A DNA stretch of 64,000 nucleotides, taken from CAVZYN01 sp963779515 (GTDB lineage: Bacteria; Pseudomonadota; Alphaproteobacteria; Rhizobiales; Hyphomicrobiaceae). Location of the stretch: NCBI GenBank assembly GCA_963779515.1, contig CAVZYN010000012.1:14557-78556 (forward strand), written 5' to 3'. The position numbers and the translations under genes were made by a program. Shown one piece after another: positions 34,003 through 42,964 of this stretch. The notes beneath the pieces were generated by a model. It saw only the letters and a list, made by a program, of their open reading frames with translations, was not told the DNA's origin and made no database searches. Numbering within the stretch: the stretch's first letter is position 1; every line of letters begins with the position of its first letter.

Positions 34003-34872
34003 ATGACCAGCCGAGCCCCCGAAATCCGCGCCTTCTTCGACGAGCCGACCAATACCGTCAGTTACCTCGTCTTCGATCCCAGCGCGCGGCACGCCGCCGT
34101 CATCGATCCGGTCCTCGACTACGACCATCGCACCGGCAAGGCCTCGACCAAGTCGGCCGATGCGATCCTGGCTGCGGCACAAATCGAAAAACTGACCATC
34201 GACTGGGTGCTGGAGACGCACGCCCATGCCGACCATCTGTCGGGCGCGCCCTACATCAAGCTCAAGACCGGCGCCAAGGTCGGCATCGGCGAGCACATCC
34301 GCGACGTGCAGAAGATTTTCCGGCCGGTCTTCAACGCGACCGACCTCAAGGGCGACGGCAGCGAGTTCGATCACCTGTTCAAGGACGGAGAGCGCTTGCG
34401 GATCGGCGGCATCGAGGCCGAAGTCATGTATGTGCCCGGCCACACTCCGGCGGACATCGCCTATAAATTCGCCGATGCCGTGTTCGTCGGCGATACGCTG
34501 TTCATGCCGGACTACGGCACGGCACGCGCCGACTTCCCCGGAGGCAGCGCGCGCGATCTCTATCGCTCGATGCGCAAGCTGCTGGCGCTGCCGCCCGAGA
34601 CGCGGCTCTTCATGTGCCATGACTACAAGGCGCCCGGTCGCGATCACTACGCGTGGCAGACCACGGTCGCCGAGCAGCGCACCAGCAACGTGCACGTCAA
34701 GGACGGCATCAGCGAGGACGCATATGTCGCCATGCGCGAGGCTCGTGATGCCAAGCTCGCCGCGCCGCTGCTGCTGATGCCGTCGATCCAGGTCAACATC
34801 CGCGCCGGGCAACTGCCGCCCGCCGACGTGGACGGCGTGCACTATCTGAAGATCCCTGTGCGGCTCACCTGA
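34003..34872 (+). CDS. metallo-beta-lactamase-fold hydrolase, persulfide dioxygenase-like (Blh/ETHE1)
   Basis: 289 residues from ATG 34003 (ggag at 33992-33995). Metal ligands are THAHADHLSG (residues ~70-79), PGHTPAD and VGDTLFMPDYGTARADFPGG. The last is typical of ETHE1-like persulfide dioxygenases. With GSH persulfide as substrate it would produce sulfite in sulfide detoxification. The divergent bigR supports this. No rhodanese domain is fused. Confidence 0.88.
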   Translation: MTSRAPEIRAFFDEPTNTVSYLVFDPSARHAAVIDPVLDYDHRTGKASTKSADAILAAAQIEKLTIDWVLETHAHADHLSGAPYIKLKTGAKVGIGEHIRDVQKIFRPVFNATDLKGDGSEFDHLFKDGERLRIGGIEAEVMYVPGHTPADIAYKFADAVFVGDTLFMPDYGTARADFPGGSARDLYRSMRKLLALPPETRLFMCHDYKAPGRDHYAWQTTVAEQRTSNVHVKDGISEDAYVAMREARDAKLAAPLLLMPSIQVNIRAGQLPPADVDGVHYLKIPVRLT

Positions 34873-34902
34873 CCGCGCCCGTAGCCGCGCCTAGGCCGCC
34901 CG

Positions 34903-36566
34903 TCAGCGGCACGCGAAGTTCGCGGCGTCCTCGATGTTGCCGTGCCCGTGTACGTCGCGACCTTCGGAAAGGCGCAGAGCGGTCGCGTGCGATCCGGCCA
35001 GGGCACGTCCGGCGCCTTGCGGGCTTTCGCGAGGATCAGCTCGGGTGCCATGCCTTTCTCGACCCAGGCATCGAGGGCCGTCAGCGCATCGAACTGATCG
35101 GTCGCGGGGCCGCCCGCGCAGTGGGCCATGCCCGGCACGAGGAATAGCCGCGCGAAGGCGGCCGTATCCGCACCGTAGCGCTTGGTCAGCTGATCGACGT
35201 AATCGACCGTGTCGAGCGCGGAGAAAATCGGATCGGCGACGCCGTGGGTCAGCAGGATCTTGCCGCCGCGCGCGCGGAACTTGTCGAGATCGGTCGAGAA
35301 GGCCGTCTCGAATTCGATGCCGGCCTCGAATCCGTCCTTGGTCTGCATCACCTTCGGCGGGTCGCGGTCGAAGTCGAATTTTTCGACGAACGCGGCGAGG
35401 TCCTTCGCTGGCTCGGGCGGGCTCATAAAGGCGAAGGCGATGGAGCCCGGAATGAGCGTCATGTTGCGCGCGTTCGGCGGCGACACTTTTGGTGTGCCGA
35501 GTTTCCAGGCGCGCCAGCCGGGGCTCGCGAGGCCGGGATCGTAGGGCCAACGTGCGTAGATCAGATCGCCCTTGGTATTGCGCGTGCCTTTGAACACGCG
35601 ATCGAGGACTTTGGTTTTGGCGTCGGGCAGGCACGGGCTGTTGCGGCCGGGCGTGCAGGCGAGCGTTGCCGGATCGAAGGCGCAGGCCTTGACGTTCTGG
35701 ACCATGCCATCCTTGACGCCGTCGGTTGCGTCGCAGGCATCGAGCACGGCCTCGGCGACGAGCTTCAGCTCAGCGTCGGTGAACGCCGAGCCCATGTCGG
35801 GGCGGCCGTCATCGCCCTTCGGCGCGATCGAGAGGAACGCCTGATTGTGGCCCATGGCGTCGATGGCGGCCAGCGGCACGCGATGCGCGGGGGCGGCGGC
35901 GATGACACCGTCGAACAGCTCAGGATAGCGCTGCGTCGCCATCATCGCCTGGCGGCCGCCGTTGGAGCAACCGACGAAATAGGCGCGGGCTGCTGGCTTG
36001 GCGTAGAGCTTGGCGATGGCGGCTTTGGCGGCCTCGGCAACAGGTGGAATGGAACTGTAGCCTTTGTCCTGGCGCGCCTTCGGATCGAGACCAAAGAGAT
36101 AAGGTCCGAGCGGGCCGGGCTCTTCCAGGTGTCCCGCATCGGTGGAGGCGACGGCATAGCCGTTCGAGAGACCGTTGGGCGGCGTGACGCCGGAGCCGAT
36201 CAGGCCCAGCGCGGGTCTGAGGACCCCATCCATGCCGCCGCCACCCTGGAAAAAGAACTTGCCGTTCCAGGACGCGGGCAAGCGCAGCTCGTAGCCGATG
36301 GCGTAGGGCTTGCCGTCGATGCCGGTGCGCTCGCCGATCTTGCCGCGCACCAGGCAATGATCGGGCGCCGGCCCGGTCGCGCCCTGCGGCGCGGGCGGCG
36401 CCAGCTGCACGCCGCCTGCGGCCATGAACTCGGCCGTGACGATGCGGCCGCTACCGGTAAAACCTTGGGCCAGCGCCGCGCAGCTGCTCTTGAAGTCCTG
36501 CGCGGCCGCCGCCGCCGCAAGACCGAAGACAGCCGTCACGTGGACCACGACCCTCGCTGCAAACAT
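34903..36566 (-). CDS. tannase/feruloyl esterase family protein, secreted (frameshifted at the last 15 codons)
   Basis: About 554 residues from ATG 36566 with a signal peptide ending AAAAAAQ. The catalytic serine is in YFVGCSNGGRQAM, the aspartate in LTHGVADPIFSAL and the histidine in PGMAHCAGGPATDQFDAL; a Cys-x-Ser disulfide typical of the family is also suggested. The uncorrected frame ends in a non-family tail at 34842 and would overlap the convergent hydrolase gene. Adding one G near 34940 gives TGTGNIEDAANFACR and a stop at 34903, the usual family end. It releases phenolic acids from esters in the periplasm or outside. Confidence 0.88.
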
Positions 36567-36639
36567 GCGGCTCTCCCGTTTTGCGCTGCGGCACTTACTC
36601 ACGCTCGCAATTCCAAATTCAGAAAGCAAGCGGGCTGCC

Positions 36640-37491
36640 TCACGCCCTGGCGCGGATCTTCTCCAGCACCGGCAGGATGTAGCGGCGGAACTGGGCTGGG
36701 TTCTCGCTCATCGGGAAGTGGCCGATCTCAGGCATCACCACCACCTCCGCGCCCTTGATCGCCGCCGCCGTGCGCCGCGTGTCCTCGGGCGTGCAGGAAT
36801 AATCGTACTCGCCCGTCAGCAGGTAGAGCGGACAGACCGATGTGTCGATCGCCGCCGTCCGCCCGCGCAGATCGCCGTCGACGCGATAGAAATAGAGATC
36901 GCCCTTGAACACGCCGGGCCCGCCCTGCTTGTACATCCAGAGCGTTTCTTGCCGGCGCGCGTTGGGGCTCTGCGGCGCAACCAGCCCCGAAATCAGCGCG
37001 GCGCAGACTTCGCCGCCGTGCACATCCGGGCGATTGAGCCAGGTCGTATCGTACCACGGCGCCTGAAAGTCGGCGGCCTCGAGCCCGATCAGCGCCCGAA
37101 ACAGCGCCGCGTGTTCGATCGCGAGATTGAGCACGACGCGGCCGCCGATCGAGCACCCCATGACGACCGGGCGGTCGAGCGCCAAGGCACGACAGAACGC
37201 CGTCACCATCTCCGTATAGGCCGCCGTGGTGAGTTTATAGTCTTCGCGCTCGAAGCCTTCAGGTGGGAACGACTTGCCGTGCCACGGCATATCGAACGCG
37301 AGCACGCGATAGTGTTTGGTCACAGCCTCGTCCAGCATCAGATGCCGGAACTGGCGCCCGTCGGCGCCGGCGGTGTGCAGGCAGACGAGCGGGATGCCCT
37401 GGCCCGCCTCCTCGAAATAGATGCGGTTGGGGCGGCCGCCGAGTTGAAGCGTCATATAGCGCCCGACGATGGGCTCGAGCGTGGCGATCAT
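36640..37491 (-). CDS. alpha/beta hydrolase
   Basis: 283 residues. The nucleophile elbow is MGCSIGGRVV (~residue 118), the acid lies in TGEYDYSCTPED (~225) and the histidine in MPEIGHFPMSENP (~260). The LVCLHTAGADGRQF oxyanion motif is present. The fold is that of carboxylesterases or C-C bond hydrolases, substrate unknown. Its start overlaps the preceding gene by four bases, so the two form one leftward unit, separated from the tannase by 73 bases. Confidence 0.85.
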   Translation of the reverse strand: MIATLEPIVGRYMTLQLGGRPNRIYFEEAGQGIPLVCLHTAGADGRQFRHLMLDEAVTKHYRVLAFDMPWHGKSFPPEGFEREDYKLTTAAYTEMVTAFCRALALDRPVVMGCSIGGRVVLNLAIEHAALFRALIGLEAADFQAPWYDTTWLNRPDVHGGEVCAALISGLVAPQSPNARRQETLWMYKQGGPGVFKGDLYFYRVDGDLRGRTAAIDTSVCPLYLLTGEYDYSCTPEDTRRTAAAIKGAEVVVMPEIGHFPMSENPAQFRRYILPVLEKIRARA

Positions 37492-37910
37492 CGCGGTGCT
37501 CCGGCAATCGTTTGGGCCGGCTGCTTGCGAGGTGCCGCCAGCACATCCTTCACGTATTGCAGGTTTGCCATCAGCGGCTGCAAGTTGCCCTCGATGGTGG
37601 CGGCGCCGCGTTTCGCCAGCGCGAAGATGTCATGCCAACCAGGTTCGGGGACGGGCTGCCAGAACTTGCGCCACGCCTCTTCGGTCGCTGCAATCGAGAA
37701 CTGGTAGGTCTTGAGAAAAAACGGACCGCGGTCAACGCTGGCGATTTTTCCGTCCGCTACTGTGACGAGAAACGGGATCTCGCCGATCTTCAGCTGGAAC
37801 GCGCCGCTGAACCATTGGCCGCGCCGTTCGATCTCCGGATCGATGAGCGACGGCAGCTTCAGTATTAGCGCCGTCAGCCGTGCCGTCGTCTCGTTCTCGT
37901 GTGTGGTCAT
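37488..37910 (-). CDS. SCP2-like small protein
   Basis: 140 residues from ATG 37910; the frame reaches 38081 without features. The segment RGQWFSGAFQLKIGEIPFLVTVADGKI, split by length, and the IEGNLQPLMANLQYVKDVL end resemble SCP2-type sterol or lipid-carrier folds. It overlaps the downstream hydrolase by four bases, which suggests it helps present a hydrophobic substrate. The function is inferred only from fold. Confidence 0.65.
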   Translation of the reverse strand: MTTHENETTARLTALILKLPSLIDPEIERRGQWFSGAFQLKIGEIPFLVTVADGKIASVDRGPFFLKTYQFSIAATEEAWRKFWQPVPEPGWHDIFALAKRGAATIEGNLQPLMANLQYVKDVLAAPRKQPAQTIAGAPR

Positions 37911-38174
37911 CGCCTGCGCTCCAGCTCTCGACGCGTGATGATAGGCCGGTCGCCGCTGGTGACAAGCCGCAGCGTGCGTGCGCCAAGGTTTGCCGGACCC
38001 ACTCAATGGTGCTTTGCAGCGCACAAACAGATCGCGGCGCGCGTGCCATTTTACGTTGCGCTGCAATGATTTCTTGCACACGAATTCGTCCCTGGTGCCG
38101 ACTTGCCACGCAGCGCTTCCGGCGAATCACGACACGCTCAGCGGCGTCGGTCCACTCACGAGCGCGAGCACCAC

Positions 38175-38492
38175 ATGAGACACATCCTCACGGCCTTCAG
38201 CCTCAGAACGACAGTCCGCGCGGCATCTGCCGCCCTCTTTTGTGCCCTGCTTCTCACGCCCACGGCGCCCGCCGGGGCCACCGATCCGGCTGTTCGCTGG
38301 GCCTGCGCGGGCGACTACTTGTCCAACTGCAGCAAGCATCCCTCCGACAGTCCGGCGACGCGGCAATGCATGCGCGCGCTCGGCGCCAAGCTCTCGACCA
38401 AATGCGTCGACGCGCTCACCAACGCCGGCGAAATGAGCCGCGCCGAACAAGAACGCCACCGTCAAGCCCAGCGCAGCGCCTCGACGCGCTGA
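38175..38492 (+). CDS. small Cys-rich exported protein (paralogue of the gene at 55050)
   Basis: 105 residues from ATG 38175 with a signal peptide ending near PAGATD. The mature domain has four cysteines in WACAGDYLSNCSKH and RQCMRALGAKLSTKCVDAL, pattern C-x(7)-C-x(12)-C-x(10)-C. A second protein with the same pattern, CADDYQRLC then ACMESNANSIAPKC, is at 55050. Both probably fold as a small disulfide-stabilised periplasmic domain. The role is unknown. Confidence 0.65.
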   Translation: MRHILTAFSLRTTVRAASAALFCALLLTPTAPAGATDPAVRWACAGDYLSNCSKHPSDSPATRQCMRALGAKLSTKCVDALTNAGEMSRAEQERHRQAQRSASTR

Positions 38493-38832
38493 AATCGTTC
38501 CCGCCACGACCCCGCCGCCTCCGGCGCGCGGGCGGTATTGGTGTGCGTCTCGCGGTCTGCGCGGTCTCTTCCTTCTCCCCGTTTCTGCAACGGGGAGAAG
38601 GTGGCGCGAAGCGCCGGATGAGGGGCAGCCCCGATTGCTGCCGGTATCGATCCGCACGCACGCACGTCTTCGAGTGAGCGACCGAGCACGTGGCTGCCCC
38701 TCACCCACGACGGCGTGCTCTGCTTCGCGCGCAAGCCGTCGCCGCCCTCTCCCCGTTGAAGGAACGGGGAGAGGGAAAGTCGCGCGGTCAAGGCCGCACC
38801 AGATCGGACGCAGACCCGAACTCCGCCCGCCC
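38493..38832. other. gene-free stretch dominated by a palindromic repeat
   Basis: No coding frame is supported. Most of the stretch is the ~205-base composite inverted repeat described separately; the remainder is GC-rich and shows nothing recognisable. Confidence 0.4.
38571..38775. repeat. composite inverted repeat (~205 bp) of Rhizobiales intergenic type
   Basis: Two hairpins, 38571-38601 (ccttctcccc/ggggagaagg) and 38745-38775 (ccctctcccc/ggggagaggg), flank inner arms ggatgaggggcagcc (38617-38630) and ggctgcccctcaccc (38692-38706). The whole is self-complementary. Such sequences are dispersed in many Hyphomicrobiales genomes, to my knowledge. Confidence 0.75.
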
Positions 38833-39660
38833 TCACCCGATCTCGCCGCCATAGGCCTTGATGACCTCGGCTTTCAGCTCGGACCAGATCGCCTTGTGGA
38901 GGTCGTGAAAGCGCGGGATCAGGCGGATCTCGGAAATGTCGCGCGGGCGGTCGAGATCGATTGCGTGATCGCCGATGATGCGCGCCTCTGGGCCAGCACT
39001 CATGATGATAACGCGATCGGCGAGCGCGATCGCCTCTTCGAGATCGTGGGTGACGAACATCACGGCCTTCTTGTCCTGGCTCCACAGATCGAGCAGCAGA
39101 TTGCCCATGATCAGCCGTGTCTGCGCATCAAGAGGACCGAACGGTTCGTCCATCAGCAGGATTTTTGGATTGCGGATCAACACCTGGGCGAGTCCGACGC
39201 GCTTTCGCTGCCCGCCCGACAACTGGTGCGCATAACGGCCGCCGAACGATTTCAAGCCGACGCGCGTCAGCCACGCCTGCGCCTTGTCGCGCGCTTCGCC
39301 CGTTGGCGTCCCCGCGATCTCGAGCCCGATCGCGACATTCTCCAGCGCCGTCTTCCACGGCATCAGTGCGTCTTGCTGAAAGAGGTAGCCTGCGCGGGCG
39401 TTGAGCCCATCGAGCCGTTCGCCGAAAATCTCCGCCACGCCCGAGGCGGGCTTCAACAGCCCCGCGGTCACGTTCAGCAACGTCGACTTCCCGCAGCCCG
39501 TCGGCCCGACGATCGCGACGAACTCATTGGCGCCGACGGTCAGATCCGTCGCGCCGACGGCCTTGAACACGCCGCCGTTCTTTTCCAGGAACGCCACCGT
39601 CACGCCCTTCAGCGCGACGACCGGCGCGGGTGTCCGCGCCGCTGCCTGTTGACTACTCAA
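38833..39660 (-). CDS. ABC transporter ATP-binding protein, SsuB/TauB family
   Basis: 275 residues from TTG 39660 with gacgaggg upstream; the frame is open to an ATG at 39753 that overlaps the nnr gene. Motifs: Walker A GPTGCGKST (~65), Q-loop LFQQDALMPWKT, signature LSGGQRKRVGLAQ, Walker B ILLMDEPFGPLD and H-loop FVTHDLEEA. It is of the class that pairs with the permease at 28908 and the binding protein at 30397. It lies 77 bases inside the minus-strand group after nnr. Confidence 0.88.
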   Translation of the reverse strand: MSSQQAAARTPAPVVALKGVTVAFLEKNGGVFKAVGATDLTVGANEFVAIVGPTGCGKSTLLNVTAGLLKPASGVAEIFGERLDGLNARAGYLFQQDALMPWKTALENVAIGLEIAGTPTGEARDKAQAWLTRVGLKSFGGRYAHQLSGGQRKRVGLAQVLIRNPKILLMDEPFGPLDAQTRLIMGNLLLDLWSQDKKAVMFVTHDLEEAIALADRVIIMSAGPEARIIGDHAIDLDRPRDISEIRLIPRFHDLHKAIWSELKAEVIKAYGGEIG

Positions 39661-39736
39661 TGCCCTCGTCTCCCGCGCCTTTGCAGCCGCTTCCGTCCAG
39701 CCCGGCCGCCACCTTTGCCGCGCCCGATATGGGCGG

Positions 39737-41248
39737 TCAATCGGCAACGCCAAGCCGCGTCTGCAATTTCGCGAGCACGCGCGGCAGCACCTCGGGCAGA
39801 TCCTCGGCGATCAGCCCCGGGCCGAACATGACGGCGGCGGCGCCGTGCAGCCACACGCCCGCGCACGCCGCCTCGAACGCCGGCATCTCCTGCGCGAGGA
39901 GCCCCGTGATGAAGCCCGCCAGCACGTCGCCGGAGCCGGCCGTCGCCAGAGTTGGCGGCGCGTTCTCGTTTATCGCCGCGCGCCCATCGGGCGCCGCGAT
40001 CACGGTGTCCGCCCCTTTCAAGACGACGATCGCGCCCGACTCCTGCGCCGCCTGGCGCGCCTGCTCGACCTTGGAGCCACCGTTGCCGTGCTGGCCGAAA
40101 AGACGCTGGAATTCGCCCATATGCGGCGTCAACACCACCGCGCGCTTCGGGTGCGCGTGGATCGCGCGAAACAGCTGATCGGCGGCGCCGTGCGCGAAGA
40201 TCGTCAGCGCTTCCGCATCGAGCACGGCCGTGGCCGTGCCATCGAGCGCCGCCAGAACCTGATCGCGCGCCCATGCATCCGTGCCGAGGCCCGGGCCGAT
40301 CAGCACCGCGTTCTTCCGCTTGTCGTCGAGCATGCGGCGCAGGCCGTCGCTGCCCTCGAACGGCTTCACCATGATCGCCGTCAGCTGGGCGGCATTGACC
40401 GGGAACGCCGCGCGCGGCGAGGCCACCGTCACGAGACCAGTGCCGATCCGCAGCGCGCCGCGGGCGCCGAGCCGGGCCGCCCCCGTACTCTCCGGCGGCC
40501 CCGAGACGACGACCGCGTGGCCGCGCGTATATTTGTGGCCGTCCGTCAGTGGCCACGGATAGGTCTCCCGCCACAGCTCTGGCCAATTCGCGGCCGTCTG
40601 CGGCTTGATTTCGCGCAGCGCCGCCAAGGGAATACCGATCTCCGCCACCACCACGTCGCCGCAGTGCGTGCGTCCCGGCAGCAGCAGATGCCCGGGCTTC
40701 CTTCGAAAAAACGTCACGGTTTTCGCGGCCTGGATGACGACGCCGCCGATCGCCTTGCCGGTCGTGCCGTCGAGGCCGCTCGGCACGTCGACCGCCAGCA
40801 TCGGCACACGGGTTCTATTCGCGGCAAGGATCACCGCGCGCGCCGGCTCCTCGATCCGGCGCGAGAGGCCGGCGCCGAAGATCGCGTCGATGACGAGATC
40901 GGCGCCGTCCAGGATTTCCGGCGAGAGCGGGCGCACGTCGCCGTCCCAGCGCGCGGCCATGACGGCGGCGTCGCCTTTCAGCGTCTCCCGCAAGCTCAGA
41001 AGCGCGAGCCGGATGTCGAAGCCCCGCACTTTCAAGAGACGCGCCGCGACGAAGCCATCGCCGCCGTTGTTGCCGGGGCCGCACAGGATCGCGATCCGCG
41101 CGCCGGGTTTGACCAACTTGCCGGCTTCGTCCGCGACGGCGCGGCCAGCGTTTTCCATCAAGGTGAGGCTCGGCACGCCCGCATCGACGGCGAAGCGATC
41201 GGCCGCCGCCATTTCTTCGACCGTCAGCAGGGCGAGGTCGGCGCTCAT
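39737..41248 (-). CDS. nnrD: bifunctional NAD(P)H-hydrate epimerase / ADP-dependent NAD(P)H-hydrate dehydratase
   Basis: 503 residues. The N-terminal epimerase (YjeF_N, about 1-215) has TVEEMAAADRFAV, LMENAGRAVAD and CGPGNNGGDGFVAARLL. The C-terminal ribokinase-like dehydratase (about 230-500) has GHAVVVSGP, VLIGPGLGTD, LDAEALTIF, VLTPHMGEFQRLFG and the late GSGDVLAGFITG. Together they repair hydrated NAD(P)H. It starts four bases inside the VOC gene (overlap), so both are in one leftward unit. Confidence 0.94.
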   Translation of the reverse strand: MSADLALLTVEEMAAADRFAVDAGVPSLTLMENAGRAVADEAGKLVKPGARIAILCGPGNNGGDGFVAARLLKVRGFDIRLALLSLRETLKGDAAVMAARWDGDVRPLSPEILDGADLVIDAIFGAGLSRRIEEPARAVILAANRTRVPMLAVDVPSGLDGTTGKAIGGVVIQAAKTVTFFRRKPGHLLLPGRTHCGDVVVAEIGIPLAALREIKPQTAANWPELWRETYPWPLTDGHKYTRGHAVVVSGPPESTGAARLGARGALRIGTGLVTVASPRAAFPVNAAQLTAIMVKPFEGSDGLRRMLDDKRKNAVLIGPGLGTDAWARDQVLAALDGTATAVLDAEALTIFAHGAADQLFRAIHAHPKRAVVLTPHMGEFQRLFGQHGNGGSKVEQARQAAQESGAIVVLKGADTVIAAPDGRAAINENAPPTLATAGSGDVLAGFITGLLAQEMPAFEAACAGVWLHGAAAVMFGPGLIAEDLPEVLPRVLAKLQTRLGVAD

Positions 41249-41646
41249 GCGGCGGGCTTGGTCCCGTCGAGGTACTGGCTGAGTTCGATCAGATTGAGAT
41301 CGGGATCGCGGAGATAGTAGCTGATGATGCGCCCGCGCGCGCCGGTGCGCTCCACCGGTCCTTCGAGGATCGCGACGCCGTTTGCCTCGAGCTGCGCTTT
41401 GACCGCGCCAACATCATCGACAAGAAAACAGAGATCGCCCGAGCCCATCGTTGGTTGCTCGGCCCTCGGTTCGAACATGTTGTCGGCCTGGTGCAGATTG
41501 ATCTTGTGCGGGCCGAACCTCAGCGCGGAGCGTTTGTCCGGCCCGAACACCTCAGGTGCCATGCCGAGCACGCGCTCGTAGAACGCGATCGTCGCCGCGA
41601 TCGACTTCACCGTCAGCACCAGATGATCGAGCCCGATGACTTTCAT
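41245..41646 (-). CDS. VOC (glyoxalase/bleomycin-resistance) family protein
   Basis: 133 residues from ATG 41646. The single glyoxalase fold shows GLDHLVLTVKSIAATIAFYERVLGM, split by length, INLHQADNMFEP and the C-terminal ISYYLRDPDLNLIELSQYL with metal ligand residues His, His and Glu. Members include glyoxalase-like lyases and dioxygenases; the substrate is unknown. It overlaps nnr by four bases and precedes it, with the dispersed repeat upstream. Confidence 0.8.
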   Translation of the reverse strand: MKVIGLDHLVLTVKSIAATIAFYERVLGMAPEVFGPDKRSALRFGPHKINLHQADNMFEPRAEQPTMGSGDLCFLVDDVGAVKAQLEANGVAILEGPVERTGARGRIISYYLRDPDLNLIELSQYLDGTKPAA

Positions 41647-41683
41647 GCGTGCTCCACTCAGCCTCCCGCTCCGCCGCATCACC

Positions 41684-41817
41684 CTCCCCTTGACGGTGAG
41701 GGGTTTGGGGTGGGGTGAAGATCCAGGCGGGATCGGCATCAGCGGCCAGCAGCTCCGCCAAACCACCGCCATCACGCTCGCGACGTTAGCCCCATCCCTA
41801 CCCCTCCCCGCAAGGGA
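41684..41817. repeat. imperfect inverted repeat, same style as at 38571
   Basis: A T/C-rich arm (ctccccttgacggtgagggg, 41684-41703) and its rough complement (cccctccccgcaaggg, 41801-41816), with gggtttggggtggggtga and ttagccccatcccta inside. It separates the VOC gene from the HigBA promoter. Confidence 0.6.
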
Positions 41818-41867
41818 TCTGGATCGCAGGGACGATAACACACGCGGATCATGGCCTGTCCAAGAGA

Positions 41868-41896
41868 TTGACGAAACATAGCATTTTTGATATAAT
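41868..41896 (+). promoter_or_regulatory. near-consensus sigma-70 promoter of the HigBA-type module
   Basis: TTGACG (41868-41873), a 17-base spacer and TATAAT (41891-41896). The toxin ATG at 41904 lies seven bases after the -10 element, so transcription would begin at or next to the start codon and the mRNA would be leaderless or almost so. Confidence 0.75.
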
Positions 41897-41903
41897 TCGC
41901 GAA

Positions 41904-42227
41904 ATGGCATGGACGGTTTCAACGCTCAACTCCGTTGTGGACGCTGAAGTCGAGGCGCTGCCGCCCGACATGCGTGCGCGACTGGTACGGCTTTCGGAAA
42001 TCATCGAAGCCCATGGCATTGGCACTCTGCCGAGAGACACGGTTGAGCATCTCGAAGGCAAGCTTTGGGAACTCAGGCTCAGGGGACGATCCGGCATTTC
42101 GCGCGCAATTTACGTCACGGCGACGGGGCAGCGCGTCGTAATCGTGCGCGTATTTGTCAAAAAGACCCAGAAAACGCCACGCAATGAACTGAGAATAGCT
42201 CGAGAGCGGGCGAAGGAGGTCCCATGA
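41904..42227 (+). CDS. HigB/RelE-type toxin (phage-derived Gp49-like)
   Basis: 107 residues from ATG 41904. The family signature is LEGKLWELRLRGRSGISRAIYVTATGQRVVIV, here split by length, followed by FVKKTQKTPRNELRIA with basic catalytic residues. The protein would cut mRNA at ribosomes. It overlaps the XRE antitoxin by four bases and, as usual in higBA, the toxin comes first. The promoter just ahead gives little or no leader. Confidence 0.85.
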   Translation: MAWTVSTLNSVVDAEVEALPPDMRARLVRLSEIIEAHGIGTLPRDTVEHLEGKLWELRLRGRSGISRAIYVTATGQRVVIVRVFVKKTQKTPRNELRIARERAKEVP

Positions 42228-42520
42228 CAAAGATTCGAGATCTTCACAAGAAGTGGATGCGGGAGCCGGACTACCGCAAGGAGTATGAGGCGCTCGAAGA
42301 AGAGTTTGCGCTTGCCTCCGCGCTGATTGCCGCGCGGTCGCGTGCAGGGCTGACGCAGGAGCAGTTAGCCCAGAAAATGGAGACGTCGCAAAGCGCGATC
42401 GCACGCTTGGAAAGCGGTCGCTCGATGCCGTCGGGGTTGACGCTCAAGCGGCTTGCCCGAGCCACCGGCACTCGCCTGCGCATCACCTTTGAACCGGCGA
42501 AACCAGCAAAGCGCGCCTGA
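42224..42520 (+). CDS. HigA-like XRE-family antitoxin
   Basis: 98 residues. The N-terminal half is helical and the C-terminal half a helix-turn-helix (AGLTQEQLAQKMETSQSAIARLESGRSMPS), split by length. It neutralises the toxin and represses the pair. The start overlaps the toxin stop. Downstream it meets the sufT gene tail-to-tail with a gap of nine bases. Confidence 0.85.
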   Translation: MTKIRDLHKKWMREPDYRKEYEALEEEFALASALIAARSRAGLTQEQLAQKMETSQSAIARLESGRSMPSGLTLKRLARATGTRLRITFEPAKPAKRA

Positions 42521-42529
42521 TAATTTCGC

Positions 42530-42964
42530 TCAGAACATGCCCACGGCGAGCTGGGCTTCTTCGCTCATGCGCGACTTGTCCCAGGGCGGATCGAAAGTAA
42601 GGTTGACACGCGTCGACTGTATGCCCGGCACGGAGTTGACCGCGTTCTCGACCCAGATCGGCATCTCGCCGGCAACAGGGCATCCGGCCGCCGTCAGGGT
42701 CATATCGACGGTGACCGTCCGGTCGTCGGCGATGTCGATCTTGTAGATCAGACCCAGCTCGTAGATATCGGCCGGAATTTCAGGATCGTAGACGGTCTTC
42801 AGCGCGGCGACGATGTCCGCCGTCAATTGCTCCAGCTCCTCGGCCGATAGTGCGGATCCGGGCACGGGCGTGCCACCCTCCGCCAATGAAGGCGGACGCT
42901 CGGCGGTCGCTGCCGCCATCTCCAAATCCGATGTCACTTTTCCGTCCATCACTGTCTCACTCAT
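42530..42964 (-). CDS. sufT: SufT-like MIP18 (DUF59) iron-sulfur assembly factor
   Basis: 144 residues. After a variable N-terminus the MIP18 domain carries TVYDPEIPADIYELGLIYKIDI, split by length, and MTLTAAGCPVAGEMP with the conserved cysteine, then VNLTFDPPWDKSRMSEEAQ. The family assists Fe-S maturation. It is the last gene of the suf operon, with its ATG overlapping the sufS stop. Confidence 0.9.
   Translation of the reverse strand: MSETVMDGKVTSDLEMAAATAERPPSLAEGGTPVPGSALSAEELEQLTADIVAALKTVYDPEIPADIYELGLIYKIDIADDRTVTVDMTLTAAGCPVAGEMPIWVENAVNSVPGIQSTRVNLTFDPPWDKSRMSEEAQLAVGMF

Noticed and set aside
35244..36758. Plus-strand open frame of 504 codons
   Set aside because: It is the antisense of the tannase gene, which has complete catalytic motifs.
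39845..41317. Plus-strand open frame of 490 codons
   Set aside because: It is the antisense of the nnr gene.
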